From: JBDGYW01 sp964518955
GTDB taxonomy: Bacteria > Gemmatimonadota > Gemmatimonadetes > Gemmatimonadales > GWC2-71-9
DNA: 64,000 bases
Direction of reading: 5' to 3'
Assembly: GCA_964518955.1 (NCBI GenBank)
Contig: CAZFHS010000004.1
Coordinates: 120,138-184,137, forward strand
Of this stretch, positions 53,947-62,334 are shown in pieces. The notes under the pieces are model-generated. The model was given only the letters and a program-made list of their open reading frames with translations. It was not told the DNA's origin and did no database searches. Numbering within the stretch: the stretch's first letter is position 1; each line of letters opens with the position of its first letter. Made by a program: the position numbers and the translations under genes.

Positions 53947-55719
53947 CTACCGCAACGACACTCTCGTCTCGACTGTGCCGCCTTTGACGCTCACGTACCG
54001 AACGGTCACATTGCCAGAGCCTCGCAACAGATACTCCACAGTCCGCGTGGTACGGCCCGGATGACCCGTGCGAATCATTATCCGCTCGAGGTTGTGCTGT
54101 TCGATCATCTCGCTGGGTCCGGGCACAAACTTGTTGACCACGATCCCTGCCGAGATCACTTCATCTGCACCTTCCACGATCAGAATGTCTGGTGTAACCA
54201 CGTTGTTGGCTGCGGCACGTGACAGGATGGTGGGCATGACCTTGTCGTTGATGAGGTCAACTCGAACCTTGAATACGTCGCTGCTCACCCGCTCGACAGT
54301 CGTCTCGCCGATCCGCATCTTCGGCATCTGATCCGCTATGTACAGAGTGAACGCCATGTTGCGATGCGACAGTTCTTCGTTCATGAATCGTGGCGGCACG
54401 CGACGAGTTGTCTTTTTCCATCCACCCATCTCGACTGTGCCGAGCTCGGGATGTTCGAATTCTTCCCACTCTATGAACTGATCTCCGAACTCGAGGTAGT
54501 CGTCGAAAAAGTAGCTCGCCCTTTCGGTCGCAATGGGGCTCTCGGGATCCTGCTGCTGGGCTTGCAGGTCGGGGCTGTTGAAGTACTGCCCTCTGGCCCA
54601 CAGTTCGTTGAGGAAAGACACAACTCCGAGTGCGTCGTTCGCCCAATCGACGAACGCTCCGTGCGCCGTGTACAGACCGAACCAGAACGTCATGTAGTCG
54701 TAATACGGCAGCATGCGCTCGGCGTTTTCGCCGATTGCGTCATAGACGCGAATGTCTGCCGTCGGGAACGTCCCATGCCAGGTAGAGCCGGGCCCCCTCA
54801 GTATCATTCCACCACTGTTGTGGTAGGTCTGCAGGCCGGCAATGTTCGGGTGCGCCCACATGAACTCCGACTCAGCTCGCGACTCGGGAAGCTGGAACGG
54901 ATAATCCATCGCACCGCCCTGGACATAACTCGGCTGCCAGCCGGCTCCCCAGTTTCTGTTCTGGTCGTAGCCGCCCGGAGGATCTTCGTTGACCATTCCG
55001 TCGCCATCGTTGTCAATACCTTCGCTACCCAGCATCACGTAATCACCGCGCTCACCTGCGGGAACCGGCTCCATGATGCGCGGGTCGACGTGGCTGATGC
55101 GATGCGTACCCTGACCCGGTACGTATTTGCGAATCTGTTCGATAGCTCCGTTGCCGTTCAGGTCGTCGGGACCATCCTCGTCGAACAATCCATCGTTGTC
55201 GCTATCCACCGGAACGTGACCGGTACGAGCTCCCGACCCCGTCCCGTCCATGAAGAAGTCTCTGCCGTCCGGGTTCACCGTGGGCATGATGTAGAACACG
55301 CGCTCATCCACGAGCTGCGTAACCTTGTCTATCCGGCCGTAGTACTCCATCAAATACCAGACGGTGTAGAGGCAGACCTCACCGCCCTGGATTTCATTGC
55401 CGTGCATATTGGCGTCGATGAACATGGCGGCCTTGCTCATCTCGGGGCCTGTTTCGGGATTGTTGATCGTCAAAAGCATCATGTCACGCCCGCCGTAGCT
55501 CGTGCCGATCGACTGATAGTTCAGAAACCGCGGGTACGCCTCTTCGAGCCGCAGCAGGTCGACCTTCAGTTCGTCATAGTCGTGCCACCTGTTGAAATCG
55601 ATCTTGACCCTGAACTGCGGGTCGGAGCTGTCCTGTGCGTTCCCTGCCGTCGTTGCGCTCACCACGAACGCGAGGGCCACAAACGACGTCTTGACCAGAT
55701 TCCAAATCTTTGTCGTCAT
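53947..55719 (-). CDS. Secreted M14-family zinc carboxypeptidase with calcium-loop insert
   Basis: About 590 residues with a signal peptide (VKTSFVALAFVVSATTAGNAQ). Zinc ligands: His106 and Glu109 in ANMHGNEIQGGE and the histidine in QTYHNSGGMIL; catalytic Glu in FLNELWARGQ. Calcium-loop-like inserts DSDNDGLFDEDGPDDLNGNG and GIDNDGDGMVNEDPPGG lie between them. ATG at 55719 with AGGT 4-5 nt upstream is chosen over the frame start at 55776. It begins 7 bp after the third M14 gene and is followed by the radical SAM gene. Confidence 0.92.
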   Translation of the reverse strand: MTTKIWNLVKTSFVALAFVVSATTAGNAQDSSDPQFRVKIDFNRWHDYDELKVDLLRLEEAYPRFLNYQSIGTSYGGRDMMLLTINNPETGPEMSKAAMFIDANMHGNEIQGGEVCLYTVWYLMEYYGRIDKVTQLVDERVFYIMPTVNPDGRDFFMDGTGSGARTGHVPVDSDNDGLFDEDGPDDLNGNGAIEQIRKYVPGQGTHRISHVDPRIMEPVPAGERGDYVMLGSEGIDNDGDGMVNEDPPGGYDQNRNWGAGWQPSYVQGGAMDYPFQLPESRAESEFMWAHPNIAGLQTYHNSGGMILRGPGSTWHGTFPTADIRVYDAIGENAERMLPYYDYMTFWFGLYTAHGAFVDWANDALGVVSFLNELWARGQYFNSPDLQAQQQDPESPIATERASYFFDDYLEFGDQFIEWEEFEHPELGTVEMGGWKKTTRRVPPRFMNEELSHRNMAFTLYIADQMPKMRIGETTVERVSSDVFKVRVDLINDKVMPTILSRAAANNVVTPDILIVEGADEVISAGIVVNKFVPGPSEMIEQHNLERIMIRTGHPGRTTRTVEYLLRGSGNVTVRYVSVKGGTVETRVSLR

Positions 55720-55726
55720 GATGACC

Positions 55727-57586
55727 TCACCTGAGCGTGATGGTTGTTGTGTCCGAACCGCCCTTTTGCGACACAACCTTGAGTTCGACTAGTCCGCCTT
55801 CCCTTCCTCTAATCACCCATACGTATCGTTCCCGCGCACCCGTGCCATCGAGAGCGTGGAAGAAGTTGGTCTTCGCCGCACCCGTGAGAACGTCGTCAGG
55901 ATCGACTCCGAGTTGCACCATGGTCGGTGCAACCGAGCGCGACGTGACTCCCTGGTTCATTGACGTTGGCAGATACCCTGCATTCTCGACTTCAGCTTCG
56001 ATCTGGAAGATTCCGCCGCCACGGTTTGTCACTTCCGTATTCGCAATTTTCACATCCGCAAACAGCGACGACAAATAGACCGCAAATTCCGCATGCGCCT
56101 CGCCGAGTGTAGCAAGCTGGCCGGCTGGCGGGTTTGTGGTGGAGTAAGGTTTGAATCCGCCGATCTCGACCGTTCCCAAGGTCGGGTGATCGAGTTCGGT
56201 CCAGTCCACGAAACCGTCAAAGCCTTCGGCATCCATCCAGCGCAGCAGGGCTAGGTCACCCGAGCCGTTGGACCCGCGCCTGCCTTCGCCTCGAGGTCGC
56301 TCGTCGCCCTGCCCTTCCTGCTCTACGTGTATTCCCCATCCAGGTGTCGAGAATGAGGGAATGCCGTACTGGAAGTAGGCGTACTCGAAGAACGCTCCTT
56401 TGGGTGCTCGCGTGTACGCTACCTGCCCGATGCCCGTCAGCTCGCGATACTTCTCGCCCACTTTGTTGAAGTATTCAAGATCAGAACTGTTGACCGTGGT
56501 TTCGGGATGAACGTCAGGGCGTCTCCTGCGCGGTGGTTGCTGAGGAGCTTCTTCATCGACACCGAAGCCGAATCTCCTTGGGGGCCTGCGTTCGGGGAAC
56601 GTCCCGACCGTGTCAGCTGCGTCCGTACTAGCATCTGCCCATTCGAAGAGCGCGATCGACGATGGCGGCGCCAATGAACCGTTCGATGTCGGCGAAGACA
56701 CCAGATTGTCGCTCTCACCGTATGTGAGTGCCAACGCGATGTTGCGGTGTGAGAGTACAAAGTCCATCAACGCACGTGATTCCAACTCGCTCACCATGCT
56801 GAGTCCGGCGTCCCGCTCGTAAGCGGGATACTCGTGCTGGAAGTTGCGGTTGATATCGACTCCTCCGGGTCCGTCCTCGTTAATGAAGCCGTCGTCGTCG
56901 TTGTCGATTCCTTCCCAGTAGAGCTTGTATACGCCCGCCTCACCCTCGTGCGCATCCGCGTCTTTCAGCAGACGTGCGTCGTCGGGATGAACCGCGAGGC
57001 CACCCATGGGATCGGCAACCCGCATCAGTGTGACCAGGCCGTCGCCGTTCAGGTCTTCAGGGCCATCTTCATCGGTTCGCCCGTCGTTGTCGCCGTCGTA
57101 GGACCGAGCGTTGGTGCGACGATCCGACAAGACCCGAGCGAACCGCGCTTCTGCGCCGTCGGGGTTCACACGCGGGAAGATGTAGAACACGTGATTGTCC
57201 ACGCGTTCCTTCACCTCGGTATCAGTGGGGAAATTCGTGAGGAGGTACTCGATCGTCTGGAGAGCCAACTCACTCCCGATTAGATGGTCGCCCTCGAGAT
57301 TGGCAACAATCAGAAGGCCGGGCCTCTGCTCTACCGGGGCGCCCTCTCGATTGGCAATCTGCACCATCCAGATGTCGCGTCCTTCGAGCGTGGTGCCGAC
57401 CGACTCCATGGTCGCAATGTCCGAGTGTGCTCGGACGAGGCTCCGAAGCGATGCGGTCAGATCGTCGAAGTTGTGGTAGTCGTTGGTGATCTGCGCCTGA
57501 ATTCCTGGCGCCAGAAGCAGCATGCAAGCCACCAAGCTGATAACTTCCACCCGCTTCCAGCGGTGGCCTTTGTTGGTCGAAGCCAT
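55727..57586 (-). CDS. M14-like protein with swapped zinc motif, probably inactive as a carboxypeptidase
   Basis: About 619 residues with a signal peptide (VISLVACMLLLAPGIQAQ). Fold and calcium-loop inserts (YDGDNDGRTDEDGPEDLNGDG-like at about 164-184 and GIDNDDDGFINEDG) match the two neighbouring paralogues, but the zinc motif H-x-x-E reads E-G-D-H (Glu98, His101 in the short numbering), the third ligand region reads LTYGESDN instead of TYHNSGG, and the catalytic Glu region reads SFSTPGWG. It is the first gene of the 57586-53073 operon. A tandem G-rich repeat lies in its promoter region. Confidence 0.88.
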   Translation of the reverse strand: MASTNKGHRWKRVEVISLVACMLLLAPGIQAQITNDYHNFDDLTASLRSLVRAHSDIATMESVGTTLEGRDIWMVQIANREGAPVEQRPGLLIVANLEGDHLIGSELALQTIEYLLTNFPTDTEVKERVDNHVFYIFPRVNPDGAEARFARVLSDRRTNARSYDGDNDGRTDEDGPEDLNGDGLVTLMRVADPMGGLAVHPDDARLLKDADAHEGEAGVYKLYWEGIDNDDDGFINEDGPGGVDINRNFQHEYPAYERDAGLSMVSELESRALMDFVLSHRNIALALTYGESDNLVSSPTSNGSLAPPSSIALFEWADASTDAADTVGTFPERRPPRRFGFGVDEEAPQQPPRRRRPDVHPETTVNSSDLEYFNKVGEKYRELTGIGQVAYTRAPKGAFFEYAYFQYGIPSFSTPGWGIHVEQEGQGDERPRGEGRRGSNGSGDLALLRWMDAEGFDGFVDWTELDHPTLGTVEIGGFKPYSTTNPPAGQLATLGEAHAEFAVYLSSLFADVKIANTEVTNRGGGIFQIEAEVENAGYLPTSMNQGVTSRSVAPTMVQLGVDPDDVLTGAAKTNFFHALDGTGARERYVWVIRGREGGLVELKVVSQKGGSDTTTITLR

Positions 57587-57634
57587 ACGTGCAGAGCCCT
57601 CCACATTTCAACTGGCGATAGAAGTGCTTCGGTT

Positions 57635-57659
57635 CCCTTCCCCTTTCCCCTTTCCCCTT
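57635..57659. repeat. Tandem CCCCTTT heptamer array
   Basis: Three CCCCTTT units (57640-57659) after CCCTT form a purine-rich GGGGAAA array on the minus strand, about 50-75 nt upstream of the M14-like gene start. Such arrays can change length by slippage. Confidence 0.6.
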
Positions 57660-57732
57660 GTATCAGTTTGGACTGTACATCTAGGTGCATCGTAACACTA
57701 CCCCTTACAGCAGCCACCAACGCGAAATACCT

Positions 57733-58860
57733 CTAGTCATCCCCTCGCTGGCAGTAGCGCCGCTGAATCGCCTCGACTTCGTTCCGGTTGCTGAGGAAGC
57801 GGTCTAGTATTGTCGGGTCGAAGTGTTTGCCGCTTTCCGAGCGCATCATCTCGTACACGAGATCGTTTTCGAGTGCAGCGCGGTAGCTACGGTCCGTCGT
57901 GAGCGCGTCGAAGAAATCTGAGACGGCACATATCCGCCCTTCCAGCGGGATGCTTTCGCCTGCCAATCCATTGGGGTAACCACGCCCATCCCAGCGTTCA
58001 TGGTGCGAAAGCGCGATTCGTTTGCCGACCTGTAGGATCTCCGATGGTGAGCCTCGGAGAATGCGTGCACCCATTGTTGTGTGATCTTTCATGAGCGCCC
58101 ACTCTGCTTCAGTGAGCTTCCCAGGCTTTAGGAGGATTGCGTCAGGGACTCCGATCTTCCCGGTGTCGTGGAGCGGACTGGCGTGTCGAATTACCTCTAT
58201 CTGTCTTGGGGTGAGGTTCAGCTTCTCGGCTAAGAGCTCACTGTACCGGCCGATGCGCTCGATGTGAGCGGCGGTGCCCCGGTCCTTGTACTCTGCAGCC
58301 AAGACGAGGCGGCGAATGGTGTCCAGATGAGCTGCTTCCGTGAGACGCTGAGCTTCAGCGGTCTCCTCGAGAGCCCTTCGCAGAGCGACTGTACGTTGCT
58401 CGACCGTAGCCTCGAGCTGCAGGTGATGCTGCTTCAAGGCGTCTATTGAATCCTTCATGCGCAGCAACCACCGCGATCGCAACATCAACTCCGCTGTATC
58501 GAACGGCTTCGTCAGAAAGTCGTTTACACCCACCTCGACAGCCCGCAGGCGGTCCCTCTGTCCATCCAGCCCGGTGACCATTATGATCGGAAGGTCTCCG
58601 TGAATTGGATCCTGTCGTATACGTTCGGTCACCTCAAAGCCATCCATCCCAGGCATAGACGCATCGAGCAATACCAGGTCTATTTGCAGCTGGAGCTTCA
58701 CCAGACACTCGAGACCGTCTTGAGCCGCCTCAACCTCATAGCCGCACGAGTCCAGCACTCGCAGGATGGCACGACGGCTGAATTCATCGTCATCGGCCAC
58801 CAGGACTCGCTGAGGGCGAGAGAGCGATATCGCATTCTTGGGAGCTACCACTTCACCCAC
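57733..58860 (-). CDS. HD-GYP response regulator (cyclic-di-GMP phosphodiesterase type)
   Basis: A 375-residue protein: receiver (about 15-130; Asp66 in LLDASMPGMDG, KP at 118-119), a coiled-coil linker and an HD-GYP domain with HDTGKIGVPD (His231-Asp232), HHERWDGRGYPNGL (GYP at 294-296) and DFFDALTTDRSYR. This is the RpfG layout, which hydrolyses cyclic-di-GMP when the receiver is phosphorylated. It overlaps the receiver gene at 58853 by 8 bp and is the output end of the signalling operon. Confidence 0.94.
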   Translation of the reverse strand: MGEVVAPKNAISLSRPQRVLVADDDEFSRRAILRVLDSCGYEVEAAQDGLECLVKLQLQIDLVLLDASMPGMDGFEVTERIRQDPIHGDLPIIMVTGLDGQRDRLRAVEVGVNDFLTKPFDTAELMLRSRWLLRMKDSIDALKQHHLQLEATVEQRTVALRRALEETAEAQRLTEAAHLDTIRRLVLAAEYKDRGTAAHIERIGRYSELLAEKLNLTPRQIEVIRHASPLHDTGKIGVPDAILLKPGKLTEAEWALMKDHTTMGARILRGSPSEILQVGKRIALSHHERWDGRGYPNGLAGESIPLEGRICAVSDFFDALTTDRSYRAALENDLVYEMMRSESGKHFDPTILDRFLSNRNEVEAIQRRYCQRGDD

Positions 58861-59281
58861 TCGCCTTGAAAACCACTGCTGACCGAGAGAAGAGGCAGTG
58901 GGGGCCGGCTTCTGCTATTTTGAGTGCAAACCCGACTGCCAGCTTTAGCTCGTCAGCGGAGAACGACTTTGACAGTGTCGCAACGCAACCCATTTTTGCG
59001 GCTACGTCTAAGGCTTTGTACGGTCCCACATACCCGCCGCCAGACATCGCGACAATCGGTGGGTCGGGCGGTGTTTTCTTGAGGTCCATCGCTATCTCGA
59101 ACCCATCCTTGTTGGGCATGTGGATATCGAGCAGCAACAGGTCTGGATTCGTGGCTTTCACCTTTGAGATGGCACTCATGCCATCGGCCGCGACGTCCAC
59201 TCGATGACCTTCTCCTTCGAGCAGCTGTCTGAGCAGGCACAAGAGACCTAGATCGTCATCCACAACGAGGATGTGTGACAT
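58853..59281 (-). CDS. Stand-alone receiver domain protein
   Basis: A 142-residue CheY-like protein: VVDDD, phospho-Asp52 in LLLDIHMPNKDG, and LSKSF in place of the usual KPF loop. The last 20 residues extend past the receiver. It overlaps its neighbours (1 bp with 59281, 8 bp with the HD-GYP gene), so translation is tightly coupled. It could be an intermediate in the phosphorelay between the hybrid kinases and the HD-GYP protein. Confidence 0.92.
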   Translation of the reverse strand: MSHILVVDDDLGLLCLLRQLLEGEGHRVDVAADGMSAISKVKATNPDLLLLDIHMPNKDGFEIAMDLKKTPPDPPIVAMSGGGYVGPYKALDVAAKMGCVATLSKSFSADELKLAVGFALKIAEAGPHCLFSRSAVVFKASG

Positions 59282-59514
59282 CAGTGATCATCCTGATCGA
59301 AAGTTTCGCTTGGATCGGTCACTGTGAGGGGAAGTCCTGCCATACAGTTCAGCGCAGTAACGAGCTCATCCATCCTCACGGGCTTACCCGAGTTCGAGTA
59401 ACGCTTCACTACCATTCCTGGCTGGGGCAACGTTGAAGCCAGCGCGCCCAGCACCGACATGTTGTCGTCGATCATGAGTACGTTCATGTTTTTCGCTTCC
59501 ATTCCTTGCGCCAC
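59281..59514 (-). CDS. Receiver-domain remnant lacking the phospho-acceptor core
   Basis: A short frame of 77 codons (68 from the internal ATG at 59487). It reads MNVLMIDDNMSVLGALAST, the first strand and helix of a receiver, and then jumps to SGKPVRMDELVTAL, the last helix. The middle, with the phosphorylated aspartate, is absent. It has kept an open frame and coupling to the next gene (TGATG), so it may still be translated, but it cannot act as a normal receiver. Confidence 0.65.
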   Translation of the reverse strand: MAQGMEAKNMNVLMIDDNMSVLGALASTLPQPGMVVKRYSNSGKPVRMDELVTALNCMAGLPLTVTDPSETFDQDDH

Positions 59515-59544
59515 CTCACGGCCACGTTACGGGTCCAGTCCGTA

Positions 59545-62334
59545 CTAGTCCACGCTTCCGTCCAACACCTCCCGGATGCCGGCCAGCAACTGTCCGCTCG
59601 TCCAAGGCTTTTTTAGCACTCGGTTGCCGTGTTCCTTTGTGATCTTCAGTGCCTTTTCCTGACTCGAGTAACCGCTGACGAACAGAAACGGCACATCGTG
59701 GTTTTTCTGCCGCAGTATTCGCTGCATCTCTGGCCCGCTCATGTTGGGCATCACCACGTCGGACACTACTATCTCTATGTCCCGGGCGTTGTTGTGAAAA
59801 ACTTCCAGTGCCTGGTGGCCGTCATTGGCCGAAAGCACGGTGTAGCCGCCTCGTCGAAGTACCCGTTCTGCAACCTCCCGTACTTCGTCTGCGTCCTCGA
59901 CCAGCAGAATCGTTTCATCGCCACCGTTTGGGTGTCTCTGAACTTGCACTGAGTTGTTTCTTCGCACCGCTCGTCGCTCAATTGGGAATACGAGTTGGAA
60001 CGTGGTTCCTTCGCCGATGCGGCTATCGACCGCAACAAAACCCCGGTGTTGCTCCATGAGGCCGTAGACCATGGCCATTCCCAATCCTGTGCCTTCATCC
60101 GCTCCCTTGGTTGTGAAGAAGGGATCGAAGATGCGTTGCACAGTTGCTTCATCCATGCCGAGGCCCGTGTCTCGAACCGTAATCACGGCATGGGAGTGTT
60201 CTGAGTTTTCTGAACGCGATGAGTCGATTTCACCTAACCGGCAAAGCTCACGCACTGCGAATTCGAGCCTGCCTCCGTCAGGCATAGCATCACGCGCATT
60301 TGTTGCCAGATTCATGAGGATTTGCTCCACTGCACCAACATCTGCCACGACATCGGGTGTCGAGCCGTCACAAAACACATCGATCGATATGTTCTCAGGC
60401 AGTGCGCGTTGGAGCATGTTGCAGGCGTTTGTTACGACACTTGCCAAATTGACTGGCTCAGGGAAAAGCTCGGCCTTCCTACTGAATCCGAGAAGCTGTT
60501 TGGTCATTGCAGCAGCTTTGTGGGCAGCTCGCTCGAGGTCCTCTACTTCATCGAGTTCGATGGGCGTACCAACCGCGGCTGAGCTCCGCATGATCCCGAT
60601 GTTGAGCAGGATGACGGAGAGAAGATTGTTGAAGTCATGAGCGATCCCGCTCGTGAGCTGCCCGATGGCTTCCATCTTCTGAGCCTGGCGCAACTGTGCC
60701 TCGAGCCTGCGTCGTTCGGTAACGTCCTCAGCAATAATCTCGAAACATTCCAACTGACCGTCGTCACCGCAGACTGCGTTTCCGTTCAGACGAACGGTGA
60801 TCCGTTCTCCGCCCTTCCGTTTCCAATCCGTTTCGACGCAGACCGTTTGGTCGGTGTGCGAGTACATGTCAATGAACCGTTCTCGCTCCGCTGGATTCTG
60901 GTAGACGTCGTGGGGCAAACTCAGAGTCAGTAGTTCATCTTCTGTATCGTATCCCAGCATTTTGACTAGCGCTGGGTTAACCAACAGAAATGATCCCTCT
61001 CGAGATGAACGATAGATTCCGTAAGTGGCGTGTTCGAAGAGACTGCGAAATGCCGCTTCCGACTCGCGCACTGCTTTTTCGGCCTCGAGACGATGTGTGG
61101 TGTCTCGGATGATGCAGCTAGTGAACTGGCCGTCATCCTGATGCCACGATGCAACTGAAACCTCGGCGGGGAACTCTGTTCCGTCACGCCGAACCCCCAG
61201 CACCTCTGTATGCTCTAATTGGGAAGGGTGTTTCCAGCTGGCGACCGTATTTTCTCGCGACCCTTTGTTTCTGGCCCGATTGTGATACGGTATGAGTGTC
61301 GTGATCGGCTTTCCAAAGAGTTCTTCTTCGCCGTAACCAAACAGCTGCGCTGTTGTGGAGTTGCAGAATACGATCTTTGCGTCTCTGTCTGCGACGATGA
61401 TTGCATCGGCTGCAGCTTCAGCAACAACGCGGAATCGTCGTTCGCTCTCGCGCAGAGCAGCCTCGGTGCGTCGGCGCATCAGCTCTGCCTGAGCACGCTC
61501 GGCAAATATCTGGAGCAGTGATCGGGCCTGAGGCTCGTTAACCAATGGGTTCTGACTGAAGATCGCCAGTACACCGATCGGTTGACCGTCTCGGTCGACC
61601 AACCGGGTACCTGCATAGCCATTAGCGCCGAACTTCTCGAGCCGCTCGTCATGTGGGAAGTGTGACCGTACATCTTTCTGGAACGAACTGAGTCCAGTTC
61701 GGAGAACGGCTGCGAAGGAAGTCTCGTCGATCGAGCAGGCGTAGTTCTCTACAGCGTGTCCCCATTCGCTTGCCGCGATCGTCTGCAATCGGCTCGGGTT
61801 TCCGTCCACAAGTTCTCCCACCAATGCAAACTCAACGCCAGCTGCTTCCGAGAGATGATCTACAAGTGAACGAAAGAACTCTTCGCCGGTCGACGCTGAC
61901 ACGCCTTTGACGACTTGGAGCAGCGTCCGTTCCATTTGCTTACACTGCACCGCGTAGTTGAGAGTGCGCTTCAACAGAATGGGCTCCAGCTCCCCCTTCA
62001 GCAGATAGTCCTGCGCCCCAGCCCGCACGACCTGTGTGGCTAGCTCTTCGTCTTCCTGGCCGGTTACCATCACGATGGGAAGGTCCGTCCAGGTACCGTG
62101 CAGAGTTGTGAACGTCTCGATGCCCTTGCTGTCCGGGAGCTCGAGGTCTAGAAGGACCACATCTATCTGTTTGCTCCCAATGCACTCCAACGCAGACTGC
62201 AGGCGATCAACGTGTGTGACCGAGTATCGATCTCCGTTACCGCCGGACAGGTACTCGTGTACGAGCCGGACATCAGCGGGATTGTCCTCAACCAAGAGAA
62301 CCGCTAATGGACGGTTTCCTGAATCGACTTTCAT
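59545..62334 (-). CDS. Hybrid histidine kinase (REC-GAF-PAS-PAS-HK-REC)
   Basis: About 929 residues, no membrane helix. In order: receiver (about 9-125, Asp63), a GAF-like domain (about 140-300), PAS 1 (about 310-425), PAS 2 (about 435-550), HisKA with SGIAHDFNNLLSVIL, HATPase with LMNLATNARDAMPDGG and GADEGTGLGMAMV, and a C-terminal receiver (Asp859 in VSDVVMPNMSG, KKPW loop). The frame continues to 62400, but ATG 62334 overlaps the upstream gene's stop in an ATGA, so I start there. It probably feeds the downstream receivers and HD-GYP protein. Confidence 0.93.
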   Translation of the reverse strand: MKVDSGNRPLAVLLVEDNPADVRLVHEYLSGGNGDRYSVTHVDRLQSALECIGSKQIDVVLLDLELPDSKGIETFTTLHGTWTDLPIVMVTGQEDEELATQVVRAGAQDYLLKGELEPILLKRTLNYAVQCKQMERTLLQVVKGVSASTGEEFFRSLVDHLSEAAGVEFALVGELVDGNPSRLQTIAASEWGHAVENYACSIDETSFAAVLRTGLSSFQKDVRSHFPHDERLEKFGANGYAGTRLVDRDGQPIGVLAIFSQNPLVNEPQARSLLQIFAERAQAELMRRRTEAALRESERRFRVVAEAAADAIIVADRDAKIVFCNSTTAQLFGYGEEELFGKPITTLIPYHNRARNKGSRENTVASWKHPSQLEHTEVLGVRRDGTEFPAEVSVASWHQDDGQFTSCIIRDTTHRLEAEKAVRESEAAFRSLFEHATYGIYRSSREGSFLLVNPALVKMLGYDTEDELLTLSLPHDVYQNPAERERFIDMYSHTDQTVCVETDWKRKGGERITVRLNGNAVCGDDGQLECFEIIAEDVTERRRLEAQLRQAQKMEAIGQLTSGIAHDFNNLLSVILLNIGIMRSSAAVGTPIELDEVEDLERAAHKAAAMTKQLLGFSRKAELFPEPVNLASVVTNACNMLQRALPENISIDVFCDGSTPDVVADVGAVEQILMNLATNARDAMPDGGRLEFAVRELCRLGEIDSSRSENSEHSHAVITVRDTGLGMDEATVQRIFDPFFTTKGADEGTGLGMAMVYGLMEQHRGFVAVDSRIGEGTTFQLVFPIERRAVRRNNSVQVQRHPNGGDETILLVEDADEVREVAERVLRRGGYTVLSANDGHQALEVFHNNARDIEIVVSDVVMPNMSGPEMQRILRQKNHDVPFLFVSGYSSQEKALKITKEHGNRVLKKPWTSGQLLAGIREVLDGSVD

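Noticed and set aside
54364..55734. Plus-strand open frame of 456 codons opposite an M14 gene
   Set aside because: It is the mirror of a clear M14 gene with signal peptide and zinc motifs; high GC third positions create long antisense frames here.
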